A stretch of DNA of 47,922 nucleotides from Paludibacteraceae bacterium (lineage in GTDB: Bacteria; Bacteroidota; Bacteroidia; Bacteroidales; Paludibacteraceae). A program made the translations under genes and the position numbers. The stretch spans positions 1 to 47,922 of the forward strand of contig JAKSNU010000004.1 in assembly GCA_024399535.1 (NCBI GenBank). Reading direction: 5' to 3'. The notes beneath the pieces are model-generated. The model was not told where the DNA came from. It ran no database searches and was given only the letters and a program-made list of their open reading frames with translations. Numbering within the stretch: the first letter of the stretch is position 1; the number at the start of each line of letters is the position of its first letter. Of the stretch, positions 7,591 to 16,134 are shown piece after piece.

Positions 7591-8136
7591 TTATTTCCCG
7601 AAATATCTCTTAAACAACCCCTCGAAACCCTTTCCGTGACGTGCTTCGTCCTTAGCCATCTCGTGCACTGTGTCGTGAATTGCATCGAGGTTTGCCTTTT
7701 TAGCATTGGCGGCAATCCTCATCTTGTCGGCACAAGCTCCTGCCTCAGCATTCATTCTCTTCTCAAGGTTGGTCTTAGTATCCCATACTACATCGCCAAG
7801 CAATTCAGCGAATTTAGCGCAATGTTCTGCCTCCTCGAAAGCATAACGCTTGAAAGCCTCAGCAATCTCAGGATAACCCTCACGGTCTGCCTGACGACTC
7901 ATAGCAAGGTACATTCCAACCTCGGTAGCCTCGCCCATGAAATGAGCATTGAGATCCTTGATCATCTCTTCGTCAGTTCCCTCTTTGGCAACACCGATGA
8001 CATGCTCGGTCACGAAATTGAGCTCGCCCTCTTCGAGTTTCTCAAATTTCTCTCTTGGCTGTTTACACTGTGGGCACTTCTCAGGTGCCTCTGGTCCTTC
8101 GTGTACGTAACCGCACACTTTGCAAATCCATTTCAT
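7591..8136 (-). CDS. rbr: Reverse rubrerythrin (rubredoxin domain first)
   Basis: 181 aa. Non-haem iron protein that reduces hydrogen peroxide to water in the cytoplasm of anaerobes. The order of domains is inverted relative to classical rubrerythrin. An N-terminal rubredoxin knuckle (C5, C8, C21, C24) comes first, then a ferritin-like four-helix domain with diiron-type motifs ([44 protein letters not shown]). It sits 21 nt downstream of the perR-like gene and is followed by a terminator. Peroxide-responsive control of the pair is therefore likely, and a palindromic operator upstream of perR supports this. Confidence 0.93.
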   Translation of the reverse strand: MKWICKVCGYVHEGPEAPEKCPQCKQPREKFEKLEEGELNFVTEHVIGVAKEGTDEEMIKDLNAHFMGEATEVGMYLAMSRQADREGYPEIAEAFKRYAFEEAEHCAKFAELLGDVVWDTKTNLEKRMNAEAGACADKMRIAANAKKANLDAIHDTVHEMAKDEARHGKGFEGLFKRYFGK

Positions 8137-8157
8137 AATAATACTGTTTTTTTAATG

Positions 8158-8568
8158 TTATTGTTTTAATGCACATTCTGGACATATCCCATAATAATAC
8201 ACATCTGTATTCTCCATCTCAAAGCCCTTTGGCAGTTTCATCTCCATCTGGGGCATCTCTAAATCGAAAACCTTCCCACATCTGCGACATTTGAAATGCG
8301 CATGGTCCTCAACGCAGATGTCATATCTGACATTTTTCTCGTCAATCACTATTGACCTCACCGCTCCACTCTCCTCAAGTGTCTTCAACACATTGTATAT
8401 AGTGGTACGACTCAATGTGAGCATCTTCGGACTCAACGCCACATAAATGTCATCAACCGTCGGATGAGTGCGATGCCCGATTAAATATTTCAACACTTCT
8501 GTTCTCTGCACCGAAGGCCTTATTCCATGCCTTTCAAGCATTTCGACAGCAAATTTAACTGTTTCCAA
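8158..8568 (-). CDS. Fur-family regulator, PerR-like
   Basis: 136 aa if the TTG at 8568 is the start. The next start is an ATG at 8544 (MLERHGIRPS), which would give 128 aa. Related Bacteroidales proteins have some ten residues before the GIRPSVQR motif, which slightly favours the TTG. It has a winged-helix N-terminus (RPSVQRTEVLKYL, HPTVDDIYVALSP, LSRTTIYNVLKTLEESG), a His-rich metal-sensing segment (EDHAHF), and two structural zinc CxxC pairs (C94/C97 and C129/C132). The adjacent rubrerythrin argues for PerR, a peroxide sensor, rather than Fur or Zur. A 7-1-7 palindrome just upstream of the start suggests autoregulation. Confidence 0.85.
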   Translation of the reverse strand: METVKFAVEMLERHGIRPSVQRTEVLKYLIGHRTHPTVDDIYVALSPKMLTLSRTTIYNVLKTLEESGAVRSIVIDEKNVRYDICVEDHAHFKCRRCGKVFDLEMPQMEMKLPKGFEMENTDVYYYGICPECALKQ

Positions 8569-8570
8569 TA

Positions 8571-8585
8571 TTGTAATGATTACAT
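8571..8585. promoter_or_regulatory. PerR/Fur-type operator palindrome
   Basis: TTGTAATGATTACAT contains the perfect palindrome TGTAAT-G-ATTACA (8572-8584). It is close to the known 7-1-7 PerR box TTATAATnATTATAA. It lies between the predicted transcription start and the perR start codon, a position suited to repression of the perR-rbr operon. Confidence 0.6.
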
Positions 8586-8599
8586 TTTTATATCGATTG

Positions 8600-8631
8600 C
8601 AAAGTTAGTATTTTTTTTTCAATCCACCAAA
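8600..8631 (-). promoter_or_regulatory. Promoter of the perR-rubrerythrin operon
   Basis: On the minus strand: TTTG (8631-8628), 20 nt, TAACTTTG (8607-8600) and then C. The predicted start near 8594 leaves a leader of about 26 nt containing the operator palindrome. Confidence 0.7.
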
Positions 8632-8676
8632 CAAAAAAAGTAAAAAAAACTTGCACTCCATCTCAAAAAAAAATCG

Positions 8677-8684
8677 TACCTTTG
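8677..8684 (+). promoter_or_regulatory. -7 promoter element of the short-chain dehydrogenase gene
   Basis: TACCTTTG followed by C, about 28 nt before the ATG at 8713. The -33 region is weak (CTTG at 8650-8653, 23-nt spacing). Confidence 0.55.
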
Positions 8685-8712
8685 CAGTCTGGAATTTTAA
8701 GTACATAATATA

Positions 8713-9480
8713 ATGAAAAAGATAGCTATGGTTACAGGCGCAACTTCGGGAATAGGTCGCGCCACTGCAATCCAACTTGCCGATGCTGGTTACAATTTAA
8801 TAATCACCGGCCGTCGCGCTGACAGACTCGAAGAGCTCAAAAAATTATTGAACGTAACCTACAAATCAGACGTGGTTGCACTTAATTTCGATGTCCGCAA
8901 CAATGTCGAAGTCAAAGAAGCCATTGATTCGCTCAAGGGAGAATGGCGCAACATTGACGTCCTTGTCAATAATGCAGGTCTCGCTGTTGGTCTTGACCCA
9001 CTGAACGAAGGCATAATTGACGACTGGGAGCGCATGATTGACACAAACGTCAAGGGTCTGCTTTATGTGTCGCGTGCTGTCACACCACTCATGTGCGAAC
9101 GCAATCACGGACACATTGTGAACATCTGCTCGACGGCAGGGAAGGAGGTATATGCCAACGGAAATGTATATTGCGCTACGAAACACGCAGTTGATGCCAT
9201 ATCCAAAGGTATGCGCATCGATATGTTGAAATACGGCATAAAGGTGACCAATATCTGCCCTGGTGCAGTCGAGACTGAGTTCTCGCTCGTCCGTTTCAAA
9301 GATGATAAGGAACGTGCGGACCGCACATATGCAGGTTATAAACCTCTCACTGGCGACGACATCGCCACACTCATACGATTTGCTGTCACCTTGCCAGAGA
9401 ATATCTGCATTAACGACCTTGTGGTCACACCAAAGGCACAGGCAAACGCAACAAATATATTCCGTGTCGAAAACAAATAA
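8713..9480 (+). CDS. Short-chain dehydrogenase/reductase, YdfG-like
   Basis: 255 aa NAD(P)-dependent Rossmann-fold oxidoreductase. The cofactor motif TGATSGIG is at residues 8-15, NNAG at 86-89, and the catalytic Tyr153/Lys157 pair lies in YCATK, with a Ser in the preceding NICSTAG strand. The Arg-rich GRRADRL after the second strand suggests NADP. Length and motifs resemble the YdfG/serine-3-dehydrogenase group of small-substrate dehydrogenases, but the substrate cannot be read from the sequence. Its 3' end overlaps the start of the RNase HI-like gene by 17 nt, so the two are probably translationally coupled. Confidence 0.85.
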   Translation: MKKIAMVTGATSGIGRATAIQLADAGYNLIITGRRADRLEELKKLLNVTYKSDVVALNFDVRNNVEVKEAIDSLKGEWRNIDVLVNNAGLAVGLDPLNEGIIDDWERMIDTNVKGLLYVSRAVTPLMCERNHGHIVNICSTAGKEVYANGNVYCATKHAVDAISKGMRIDMLKYGIKVTNICPGAVETEFSLVRFKDDKERADRTYAGYKPLTGDDIATLIRFAVTLPENICINDLVVTPKAQANATNIFRVENK

Positions 9481-10084
9481 GAAATATTACGTCGTCTGGC
9501 GTGGACGCGAGACAGGCATCTTCACATCTTGGGATGCCTGTTTTCGTTCTGTCAAAGATTTCCAAGGTGCTCTCTTCCGTGGCTATCCAACTTGGGAGGA
9601 AGCTCATGCTGCCCACTTGAACGGTTATTGGAATGAAGTAAAGACAAAAAAAGCGGATTCTCCAACTGCTGAAGTAATCCGCCATTCTTTCCTAACTGAT
9701 GCTGTCCGCAACGACGATGACACTTTTTCCTATTTCATTTTGGATTTCGAAAAATCCAAAGTGATATATCGCTCCCCCGCATTCCGCGATTCGAACCTGA
9801 ACGTCTGCCGGTTTCTCGCCATTGTCCATGCCCTCGCCATCCTTACAAGAACTTCCGACACCCGACCAATCTATTCGCCATCGGCTATAGCCATATCGTG
9901 GGTGAGCCATCGCGAATGCCATACTTCGCTCTGCCGGACACTAAACAATACCGCCACCTTCGACATCATCATACGTGCCAACCGTTTCCTCGACTCAAAT
10001 GTATCCCTCAATCCCGTCCTCAAATGGGATTCAGATGCTTGGGGTGCTATACCTAATATTTCCGATTCAGAATCTCGCTCATGA
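9464..10084 (+). CDS. RNase HI-like protein with intact hybrid-binding domain and lost catalytic residues
   Basis: 206 aa from a GTG at 9464; no suitable ATG exists unless the frame is extended far into the dehydrogenase gene. Residues 7-50 (KKYYVVWRGRETGIFTSW, then FQGALFRGYPTWEEAHAAH) are a Cauli_VI/viroplasmin domain, the RNA:DNA hybrid-binding domain of eukaryote-type RNase HI. The rest aligns with the RNase H core of Bacteroidales RnhA proteins (RFLAIVHALAIL, ISWVSHREC, then KWDSDAWGAIP). The first catalytic Asp is kept (D79). The Glu expected before FLA is Arg116, the Asp expected in YSDS is Pro139, and the C-terminal ADFGRK end is absent. It is probably inactive as a nuclease and may only bind hybrids. 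Confidence 0.7.
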   Translation: MSKTNKKYYVVWRGRETGIFTSWDACFRSVKDFQGALFRGYPTWEEAHAAHLNGYWNEVKTKKADSPTAEVIRHSFLTDAVRNDDDTFSYFILDFEKSKVIYRSPAFRDSNLNVCRFLAIVHALAILTRTSDTRPIYSPSAIAISWVSHRECHTSLCRTLNNTATFDIIIRANRFLDSNVSLNPVLKWDSDAWGAIPNISDSESRS

Positions 10085-10409
10085 TGACAGCTTTCTTCAT
10101 GTCGTCCACTGTCATCTTTTTCTCGTCATTTTCGACCTCGTTTGTTTCAGTAACGACCTCCTTCGCTTTCTGATGCTCAACAGGTTTCTTTTCTGAATTG
10201 TAAAGGTTGTATTCCAAACTCTCTTTGCCTTTGTCCGTTACATTTTCCTCCTGCGATTTCGGGATATCAGGTTCATGGACATTAATATTAAGCATTTGGT
10301 TAGTCTGTCGTTTCGCACCACTTTTAACAATCATAGAGATTATGGTGAAAAAAAAGACAAGCACTATCCCAAATATTGAACCGACAGATAATAATATCAC
10401 TGCTTTCAT
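10053..10409 (-). CDS. Small single-pass membrane protein of unknown function
   Basis: 118 aa. One N-terminal hydrophobic segment (VILLSVGSIFGIVLVFFF) is followed by a highly charged, Lys/Glu-rich tail, probably cytoplasmic and partly disordered. No family is recognised. It starts with ATG 27 nt after the comM stop on the same strand and is probably co-transcribed with it. Its last 32 bases overlap the 3' end of the convergent RNase HI-like gene. Small size and biased composition keep the confidence moderate. Confidence 0.55.
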   Translation of the reverse strand: MKAVILLSVGSIFGIVLVFFFTIISMIVKSGAKRQTNQMLNINVHEPDIPKSQEENVTDKGKESLEYNLYNSEKKPVEHQKAKEVVTETNEVENDEKKMTVDDMKKAVIMSEILNRKY

Positions 10410-10436
10410 ATTGTCTGATTTTACGATTTTAACTTT

Positions 10437-11972
10437 TCAATTCACCCAACTTTCCTTGTCGAGATTCCGGTAATTCAAAGCCTCAGCCACATGCATTGAC
10501 TCAATAGTCTCAGAGCCAGCAAGGTCGGCTATTGTTCTCGACAATTTCAATATCTTATCGTAAGCCCTCGCTGACAAGCCAAACTTAGTCATCGCCTTAC
10601 TTATCATAGTCTGACTCCTCTCGTCCAGAACACAATATTTTCTAATCATTTTCGGAGTCATCTGCGCATTACAATATATGCCCACCATATCTTTGAAGCG
10701 TTCGGTCTGAATAGCACGTGCACGAATCACCCTCTCTCTAATCTCAGCAGAGCTCTCAGCATCCTTGTCAGAAGACAACTCGTTGAACCTTACCGGCACT
10801 ATCTCAATATGCATATCAATCCTATCCAACAAAGGTCCAGATATCTTCGACAGATACCTCTGTATCTCGCCAGGAGTGCAATTACATTCATGCGTCGGGT
10901 CGTTATGATATCCACACGGACAAGGATTCATAGATGCCACCAACATAAACGATGCCGGATATTCGACTGTAAGTTTAGTACGGCTAACAGTAATCTTGCG
11001 ATCCTCCAATGGTTGTCGCATAACCTCCAATACAGACCTCTTAAACTCAGGCAATTCGTCCAAGAACAAGACTCCATTATGCGCCAACGAGATTTCTCCT
11101 GGCTGAGGATATGAACCTCCGCCGACAAGTGCTACATCCGAAATGGTATGATGCGGACTGCGGAAAGGACGACGAGTGATTAATCCGACACCCTTATCCA
11201 GTTTCCCAGCCACAGAATGAATCTTTGTTGTCTCAAGCGACTCCTCGATTGTCAGCGAAGGCAATATAGTAGGGAAACGCTTGCTCATCATACTTTTCCC
11301 AGCTCCTGGAGGTCCTACCATCAATATGTTGTGACCTCCTGCTGCTGCTACTTCCAACGCACGTTTCACCGATTCTTGACCCTTCACTTCGGAATAATCA
11401 ACTCCGAAATTATCATACCCATTGTCAAACTCAGCTTTTACATCTATCTTTCTCGACTCAATTTCAATCTTCCCATTGAGGAACTCAACAACCTCGGTAA
11501 TGTTATGCGCTGGTATAACATCCAACCCTTCAACAACAGCAGCCTCCATAGCATTCTCCTCGGGCAGGATAATCCCCTTAAACCCTTGCTCTTTTGCCAA
11601 TATAGCCATTGGCAAAGCACCTTGTACCGACTTTAGCGACCCGTCCAACGACAATTCGCCCATCATCAAGAAATCCCCCAATTTCTCTTCACTCACTGAC
11701 TGGCAAGATGCCTGCATACCTATTGCTATTGGCAAATCGTAATACGACCCTTCTTTCTTAACATCAGCTGGTGCCATATTGATTATTACCGGTTTGCCAG
11801 GAACGACCAGATTGTTGTATTTTATGGCCGAAAAAATTCTCTCCCGACTCTCCTGCACAGCTTTGTCAGGCAACCCCACCAAAGCAAAACCAGTAGTCGA
11901 TTCGTTAACCTCAATCGTAACTTTAATAGCTGATATTCCGCTTATTGCTGCACCATATACCTTTACTAACAT
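10437..11972 (-). CDS. comM: YifB/ComM family Mg-chelatase-like AAA+ ATPase
   Basis: 511 aa. In transformable bacteria ComM is a hexameric helicase that extends branch migration during integration of incoming DNA; elsewhere its role is less clear. It has an N-terminal Lon-like ChlI domain (residues 1-170, GFALVGLPDKAVQESRER), Walker A GPPGAGKS at 220-227, Walker B with Asp305 in LFLDELPEF, and a C-terminal Mg-chelatase subdomain (CNAQMTPKMIRKYC, then LSARAYDKILKLSRTIADL). A zinc-type CPCGYHNDPTHECNC segment follows the ATPase core. No promoter is visible between it and the terminator of the peptidase gene upstream, so it may depend on read-through. Confidence 0.92.
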   Translation of the reverse strand: MLVKVYGAAISGISAIKVTIEVNESTTGFALVGLPDKAVQESRERIFSAIKYNNLVVPGKPVIINMAPADVKKEGSYYDLPIAIGMQASCQSVSEEKLGDFLMMGELSLDGSLKSVQGALPMAILAKEQGFKGIILPEENAMEAAVVEGLDVIPAHNITEVVEFLNGKIEIESRKIDVKAEFDNGYDNFGVDYSEVKGQESVKRALEVAAAGGHNILMVGPPGAGKSMMSKRFPTILPSLTIEESLETTKIHSVAGKLDKGVGLITRRPFRSPHHTISDVALVGGGSYPQPGEISLAHNGVLFLDELPEFKRSVLEVMRQPLEDRKITVSRTKLTVEYPASFMLVASMNPCPCGYHNDPTHECNCTPGEIQRYLSKISGPLLDRIDMHIEIVPVRFNELSSDKDAESSAEIRERVIRARAIQTERFKDMVGIYCNAQMTPKMIRKYCVLDERSQTMISKAMTKFGLSARAYDKILKLSRTIADLAGSETIESMHVAEALNYRNLDKESWVN

Positions 11973-11985
11973 ACCCTACAGATAT

Positions 11986-12030
11986 TAAAAAATCAGTTGT
12001 CGCAAACTCCCTGCCCCCGACAACTGATTT
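11986..12030 (-). terminator. Terminator after the metallopeptidase gene
   Basis: AAATCAGTTGTCG (11990-12002) and CGACAACTGATTT (12018-12030) form a perfect 13-bp stem with a 15-nt loop. On the minus strand it leads into a U-run. It closes the four-gene unit that starts at 16938. Confidence 0.85.
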
Positions 12031-12050
12031 TCAACTCTCAAAAAAATTTA

Positions 12051-14108
12051 TTATTTCAATTTATCCAAAGCGTCGCTCGTCTGTTTCAACAATGCATCTA
12101 TGGTTACATCAGCTCCTGTAGCATTCCTCATCCAATGATTAGGAGTCAAACGACCACCTTTATAGATTCGCAATACTTCCTCACCGAGGTTCTTGCCCGC
12201 GAAATGCTCCTCCAACTGTGCCTCAACGAGATTGCCATAAGCGTAGTTCGACAAATACAAAGGATAAGAAATCATATGCGAATATACTGCAAGTATTGGC
12301 GAATCCTCCACTCCAAAATATGGAGCATAATATTTATTCCATACCTCGACAGCTATTTTCATAACCTGCTCCTTCAACTCGGCAGCAGTTGCATCCTGAT
12401 GGTCGTACATCCATCTCCAAGTATAGAGATCGACGAGCGAAACACCCATCATTTCATAGCCATTCCAAAAAATATCTATTGTATTCATTGCCTCAGCCTT
12501 CTCATCTTTGGATTTTATGCCAAGCAACTCCAAATCCCTCTTCTGGAATACAAATGCCAATGCTTCGGTGAATGCAGTTGATGGCACTCTCGCCATCGTA
12601 TAATAATCAACATCCTGAATAGATATAGTCTGCTCGACATTATGTCCAAACTCATGGCACGCAATGTTGTAGCCCAAATAGTCAAATCCGTCAGGTTTGA
12701 TACGTGTCCTGAGTCTTGATGGTTCAAATTTAGCCTGAGATGTCCATGCATGTCCTGCACTACGTGAGGCGTCAACCTCGACCTTCGACTGAATGAACTC
12801 TGCCTTCTCTTTTGAAAAACCTAATTTCACCAATATATTTGCCATATCAGCTTTGAAAGCAGCATTGTTCGGATACAATTTTCTCGTCTTAGCCGACAAC
12901 TCTTCAGCGTTGATAGTACTTCTGGTCTTGAATCCATCGTACCAAATGTCGTATGGTCTCAAATCCCTACCCAAACGCGACTTAACCAATGCAACAACTG
13001 CCTGCGACTCTTTAGATGTCAGATATGTTGTAAACATCTCCTCTATCTCTTTGTCAGAAACTTCCATATCATGGTCGAATGCTCTTGCTATGGCAGTTGG
13101 ATATGCTGGACAATATTTATCCATTGCCTTGCATGCATAAAATTGATTCAAAAGGTGCTGATATCTGACGTCAGCTTCTCTTTCAACTTCAACTTCCTTA
13201 GCATTAAGATCGGCAACCTTATTTGAATAAGGATACCAAACATAATCCTCAGAATTTATTACGCATTGTGGAATTGTCTGGTCGATGATTCGCAGCATTA
13301 TCTGATAAATCATCTCCTGTTTCTCGCGTGCGACAGCTGAGGAGTCTGCATAATATGTTTTCAACTCATCTCGGAGATTCCAATGAGATATAAGCGACAT
13401 ACCATCAGGGAACATTTGTTCTCCCTTTTCGTTTCGCACCTTACCCATCTTGATGTCATAACTCTCAATATAAGTTCCTGCCTCGGAATTAGTCTTCGTG
13501 AATGCCATCGTGAGACTTGCAGGTATCCTGCTGGTGAACCAATCTGCCATTCTCGCATATGCCCACTGTTCGCGTGACCATTTGCCACCCAATTCATTTT
13601 TCTCAGCCAATGTGTATATTGGGAAATTCAGCAATGCCACGAATGCTATCTTGCTCTCAAACATATCGTCAGTGAAATGAGCTAATGGATCGTACGCAGC
13701 AAACATATCGTCAATGTCCATCAATGTGTCGCCAACAACATGCAATGGGAACATAAAATCAACGTATGTCATATCACCATGACCTCTGAGACACTCAATA
13801 TGACGATCTATCTTGTTAAATAATGTATGCCTTGCAGTGGGATTTGCAATGTAGTTTTTTGCGCAGAACTCCACAAACTCCTGCTCTGACCCATCTTCTT
13901 CCATCCACATAGAAGCTACGCTCTTTACACCCCTTTCGACCATTTCGATGTCAATTTCAACAGGTTGCGCCACTATCCTTTGAATAGCTGAATCGATATA
14001 CGTATCAGATATTGATGACATACTATCGTCCTCCTTTATCTCTTCCTCTTTTTTGCTGCAGGCTACCATCATAACCACAGCAGCCATTAAAATAAATAAT
14101 TTCTTCAT
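12051..14108 (-). CDS. Lipoprotein zinc metallopeptidase, M3-like (gluzincin)
   Basis: 685 aa. A lipoprotein signal is present (MKKLFILMAAVVMMVAC, then SKKEEE), so it is probably anchored in the envelope and may face the periplasm. The zinc site is HEFGH at residues 485-489 (ligands H485 and H489, base E486), with E515 in FTEALAFVF as the likely third ligand. This is the gluzincin pattern of M3/M32-type peptidases, which cut short peptides or remove dipeptides. It starts 13 nt after the upstream dehydrogenase stop with no promoter between them and ends at a strong terminator, so it appears to be the last gene of the steroid-reductase-like unit. A link to that pathway is not obvious. Confidence 0.8.
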   Translation of the reverse strand: MKKLFILMAAVVMMVACSKKEEEIKEDDSMSSISDTYIDSAIQRIVAQPVEIDIEMVERGVKSVASMWMEEDGSEQEFVEFCAKNYIANPTARHTLFNKIDRHIECLRGHGDMTYVDFMFPLHVVGDTLMDIDDMFAAYDPLAHFTDDMFESKIAFVALLNFPIYTLAEKNELGGKWSREQWAYARMADWFTSRIPASLTMAFTKTNSEAGTYIESYDIKMGKVRNEKGEQMFPDGMSLISHWNLRDELKTYYADSSAVAREKQEMIYQIMLRIIDQTIPQCVINSEDYVWYPYSNKVADLNAKEVEVEREADVRYQHLLNQFYACKAMDKYCPAYPTAIARAFDHDMEVSDKEIEEMFTTYLTSKESQAVVALVKSRLGRDLRPYDIWYDGFKTRSTINAEELSAKTRKLYPNNAAFKADMANILVKLGFSKEKAEFIQSKVEVDASRSAGHAWTSQAKFEPSRLRTRIKPDGFDYLGYNIACHEFGHNVEQTISIQDVDYYTMARVPSTAFTEALAFVFQKRDLELLGIKSKDEKAEAMNTIDIFWNGYEMMGVSLVDLYTWRWMYDHQDATAAELKEQVMKIAVEVWNKYYAPYFGVEDSPILAVYSHMISYPLYLSNYAYGNLVEAQLEEHFAGKNLGEEVLRIYKGGRLTPNHWMRNATGADVTIDALLKQTSDALDKLK

Positions 14109-14121
14109 ATAATTTTGTTTT

Positions 14122-14922
14122 TTATTTCTGGAATTGCGAAATACGTTTCATCGCTGCAAAGACAAACCAATCTGGCAAATGCTTTATTATAAACACAAAC
14201 GGTCCGTTTATCAATCCAGGCACCACATGTTTCTTCCCTTTGAACATTGCCTTTAAGGCTTTCTTCACAAGACGCTCAGGTGTCATGCTAACATGTAAAC
14301 CTACTGCGAGCTTTCTCAGATTTGGTGCCAAACCATACAATGTTGTATCAACTGCTCCTGGACAAATTGCAGTCACTGTCACCCCAAGCGGTTTCATCTC
14401 ATACCATAACGACCTCGAAAAATTCAGTATATACGACTTCGACGAGTTATATACATTTATACCTGGCATTGTCATCCAAGCAGACATCGAACTCATATTC
14501 AATATGTAGCCGTGTCTCTTCTCAGCAAAGTATTGTCCAAACACATGGCACATTTTCGTAACCGCCATTATATGCAGGTTGAGTAACAATTCAACACGTC
14601 TCCATTCGGTGTTGATGAGCGGATTGAAAAAGAACACTCCTGCATTATTTACCAATACTTCGAGATCCAAATCATTCTCCTTCACATATTCCAATAACTC
14701 ATCTGGCGCATTCGAATCTGTAAGATCCTTAAACATTGTATGAACCTCAACCCCGAAATCTCGCTTTATCTCTTCTCCAGTCTCGAAAATTTCTTTTTCC
14801 TGATTGGATACTATGAATAGATTGTATCCCTGATTAGCCAACTCACGGGCATAACATCTACCAATACCAGAACTGGCTCCTGTTACCAATGCGTACATAC
14901 CTTTAATGTTTTTCAGCCTCAT
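14122..14922 (-). CDS. Short-chain dehydrogenase, possible hydroxysteroid dehydrogenase
   Basis: 266 aa. Cofactor motif TGASSGIG at residues 14-21, NNAG, and the catalytic pair in YNSSK. The C-terminal 40 residues are hydrophobic and basic (KHVVPGLINGPFVFIIKHL), suggesting membrane association, as in some steroid and lipid dehydrogenases. The ATG at 14922 lies inside the 3' end of the flavin reductase gene (20-nt overlap). A later ATG (14898) would begin right at the first strand and is less likely. Its place in a unit with 5-alpha-reductase and flavin-reductase homologues suggests a 3-hydroxysteroid (3-beta-HSDH-like) role, which is inferred from context. Confidence 0.8.
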   Translation of the reverse strand: MRLKNIKGMYALVTGASSGIGRCYARELANQGYNLFIVSNQEKEIFETGEEIKRDFGVEVHTMFKDLTDSNAPDELLEYVKENDLDLEVLVNNAGVFFFNPLINTEWRRVELLLNLHIMAVTKMCHVFGQYFAEKRHGYILNMSSMSAWMTMPGINVYNSSKSYILNFSRSLWYEMKPLGVTVTAICPGAVDTTLYGLAPNLRKLAVGLHVSMTPERLVKKALKAMFKGKKHVVPGLINGPFVFIIKHLPDWFVFAAMKRISQFQK

Positions 14923-16132
14923 CTACCTCCTTTTGGAGTTTCGCAGGCATATCTTTTACATCGCAATGACATTTCATCTCTAATGTGTACATTCTGCCAA
15001 TACAATAGTTTGAATGCTTGCAACCATTGCAATATTCTCCCTCAGTCTCCTTCATCTTGTTGACAAAGTCGGTATCGTGTACCAGCGCACGTGCCATTTG
15101 CACTAACTCAAACCCAGAATCAAGTACCTCATCGATTTTCGATCTGCGCACCAATCCTCCGACATAAATCAACGGAATCTTAATCTCTTTTCTGAATTTC
15201 AATGCATCTTCAAGGAAATAAGCCTCTTTGAATGGCACTGTCGGAATCATCCATCTTCCAGCAATCTTCAGTCCGAGTTTCAACCACCAAAAACGACAAG
15301 GGTCCATATAATGTGCTAATGTCTTCAACGGCATTGCACCTCGCATGACATGCATAGGAGCTTTGCTGACAAAACCAGCAGATAAAACTATACCATGCAC
15401 ACCACATTTCTCGATTTCTTTTGCGACTGTGATGCAGTCCTCAAGTTGCATTCCTCCCTTAAAACCATCAAACATATTGGTTTTGACAACTACTGCCATA
15501 TCATCGCCCGCTGCACGCATTACTTCGGCAAGCACCTCTTTCATAAAACGCATTCTGTTCTCCAACGACCCACCATATTCGTCATGTCTATGGTTTGTAT
15601 ATGGCGAAATGAATTGCGAAATGAGATACCCATGCCCTGCATGTATCTCAACGCAATCAAAACCAGCTTCACGACACATATTCACAGCTTTTCCGAAATC
15701 CTTCACCAACTCCTTAATCTCGCTGACCTTCAATCCGCGCACGAGGGTAGGCGAATAAAGGTTAAAACCTCCTGATGCTCCAACTGGCATGCAACCACAT
15801 GTATAGAAGTGCGTCATATTTCCGCAATGACCCAATTGTATGCTCGCCTTAGCCCCATGACTATGAATGCTATCGGTGAGTTTCTTCAGTCCAGGGATAA
15901 TCTCAGGTCTCATCCACAATTGCGCTGCAAACGAAACACCGCTCTTATTGACAGCACAATAGGCTACAGTCGTCATTCCGACGCCACCTTTTGCAACTGC
16001 CGTATGATAATTAAACAAATCATCGGATGGCGAATTGTTATATGCCATATTTTCAAAGGCTGCAGAGCGTATCGTTCTGTTCCGCAACTCAATTGGTCCC
16101 AATTGAAAAGGTGTAAAAAGTTTTGATTCCAT
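14903..16132 (-). CDS. NADH:flavin oxidoreductase, Old Yellow Enzyme family (possible steroid 5-beta-reductase)
   Basis: 409 aa from the ATG at 16132; the frame reaches a TTG at 16138. FMN-dependent barrel enzyme of the ene-reductase family. Motifs include FTPFQLGPIELRNR at the N-terminus, the active-site strand IHAGHGYLISQFISP, HRHDEYGGSLENR, and PLIYVGGL for phosphate binding. The C-terminus has a Cys cluster (YCNGCKHSNYCIGRMY, then CHC) like the iron-sulfur site of larger relatives, but the flavodoxin-like domains of 2,4-dienoyl-CoA reductases are absent. OYE-type enzymes act as 3-oxo-delta4-steroid reductases in bile acid pathways (BaiCD/BaiH, and the 5BR of gut Bacteroidales). It begins 2 nt after the stop of the 5-alpha-reductase homologue. 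Confidence 0.88.
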   Translation of the reverse strand: MESKLFTPFQLGPIELRNRTIRSAAFENMAYNNSPSDDLFNYHTAVAKGGVGMTTVAYCAVNKSGVSFAAQLWMRPEIIPGLKKLTDSIHSHGAKASIQLGHCGNMTHFYTCGCMPVGASGGFNLYSPTLVRGLKVSEIKELVKDFGKAVNMCREAGFDCVEIHAGHGYLISQFISPYTNHRHDEYGGSLENRMRFMKEVLAEVMRAAGDDMAVVVKTNMFDGFKGGMQLEDCITVAKEIEKCGVHGIVLSAGFVSKAPMHVMRGAMPLKTLAHYMDPCRFWWLKLGLKIAGRWMIPTVPFKEAYFLEDALKFRKEIKIPLIYVGGLVRRSKIDEVLDSGFELVQMARALVHDTDFVNKMKETEGEYCNGCKHSNYCIGRMYTLEMKCHCDVKDMPAKLQKEVDEAEKH

Positions 16133-16134
16133 AA

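Noticed and set aside
9263-9463. Extended start of the RNase HI-like gene inside the dehydrogenase gene
   Set aside because: The residues are a frame-shifted reading of the dehydrogenase; family homology begins just after the GTG at 9464.
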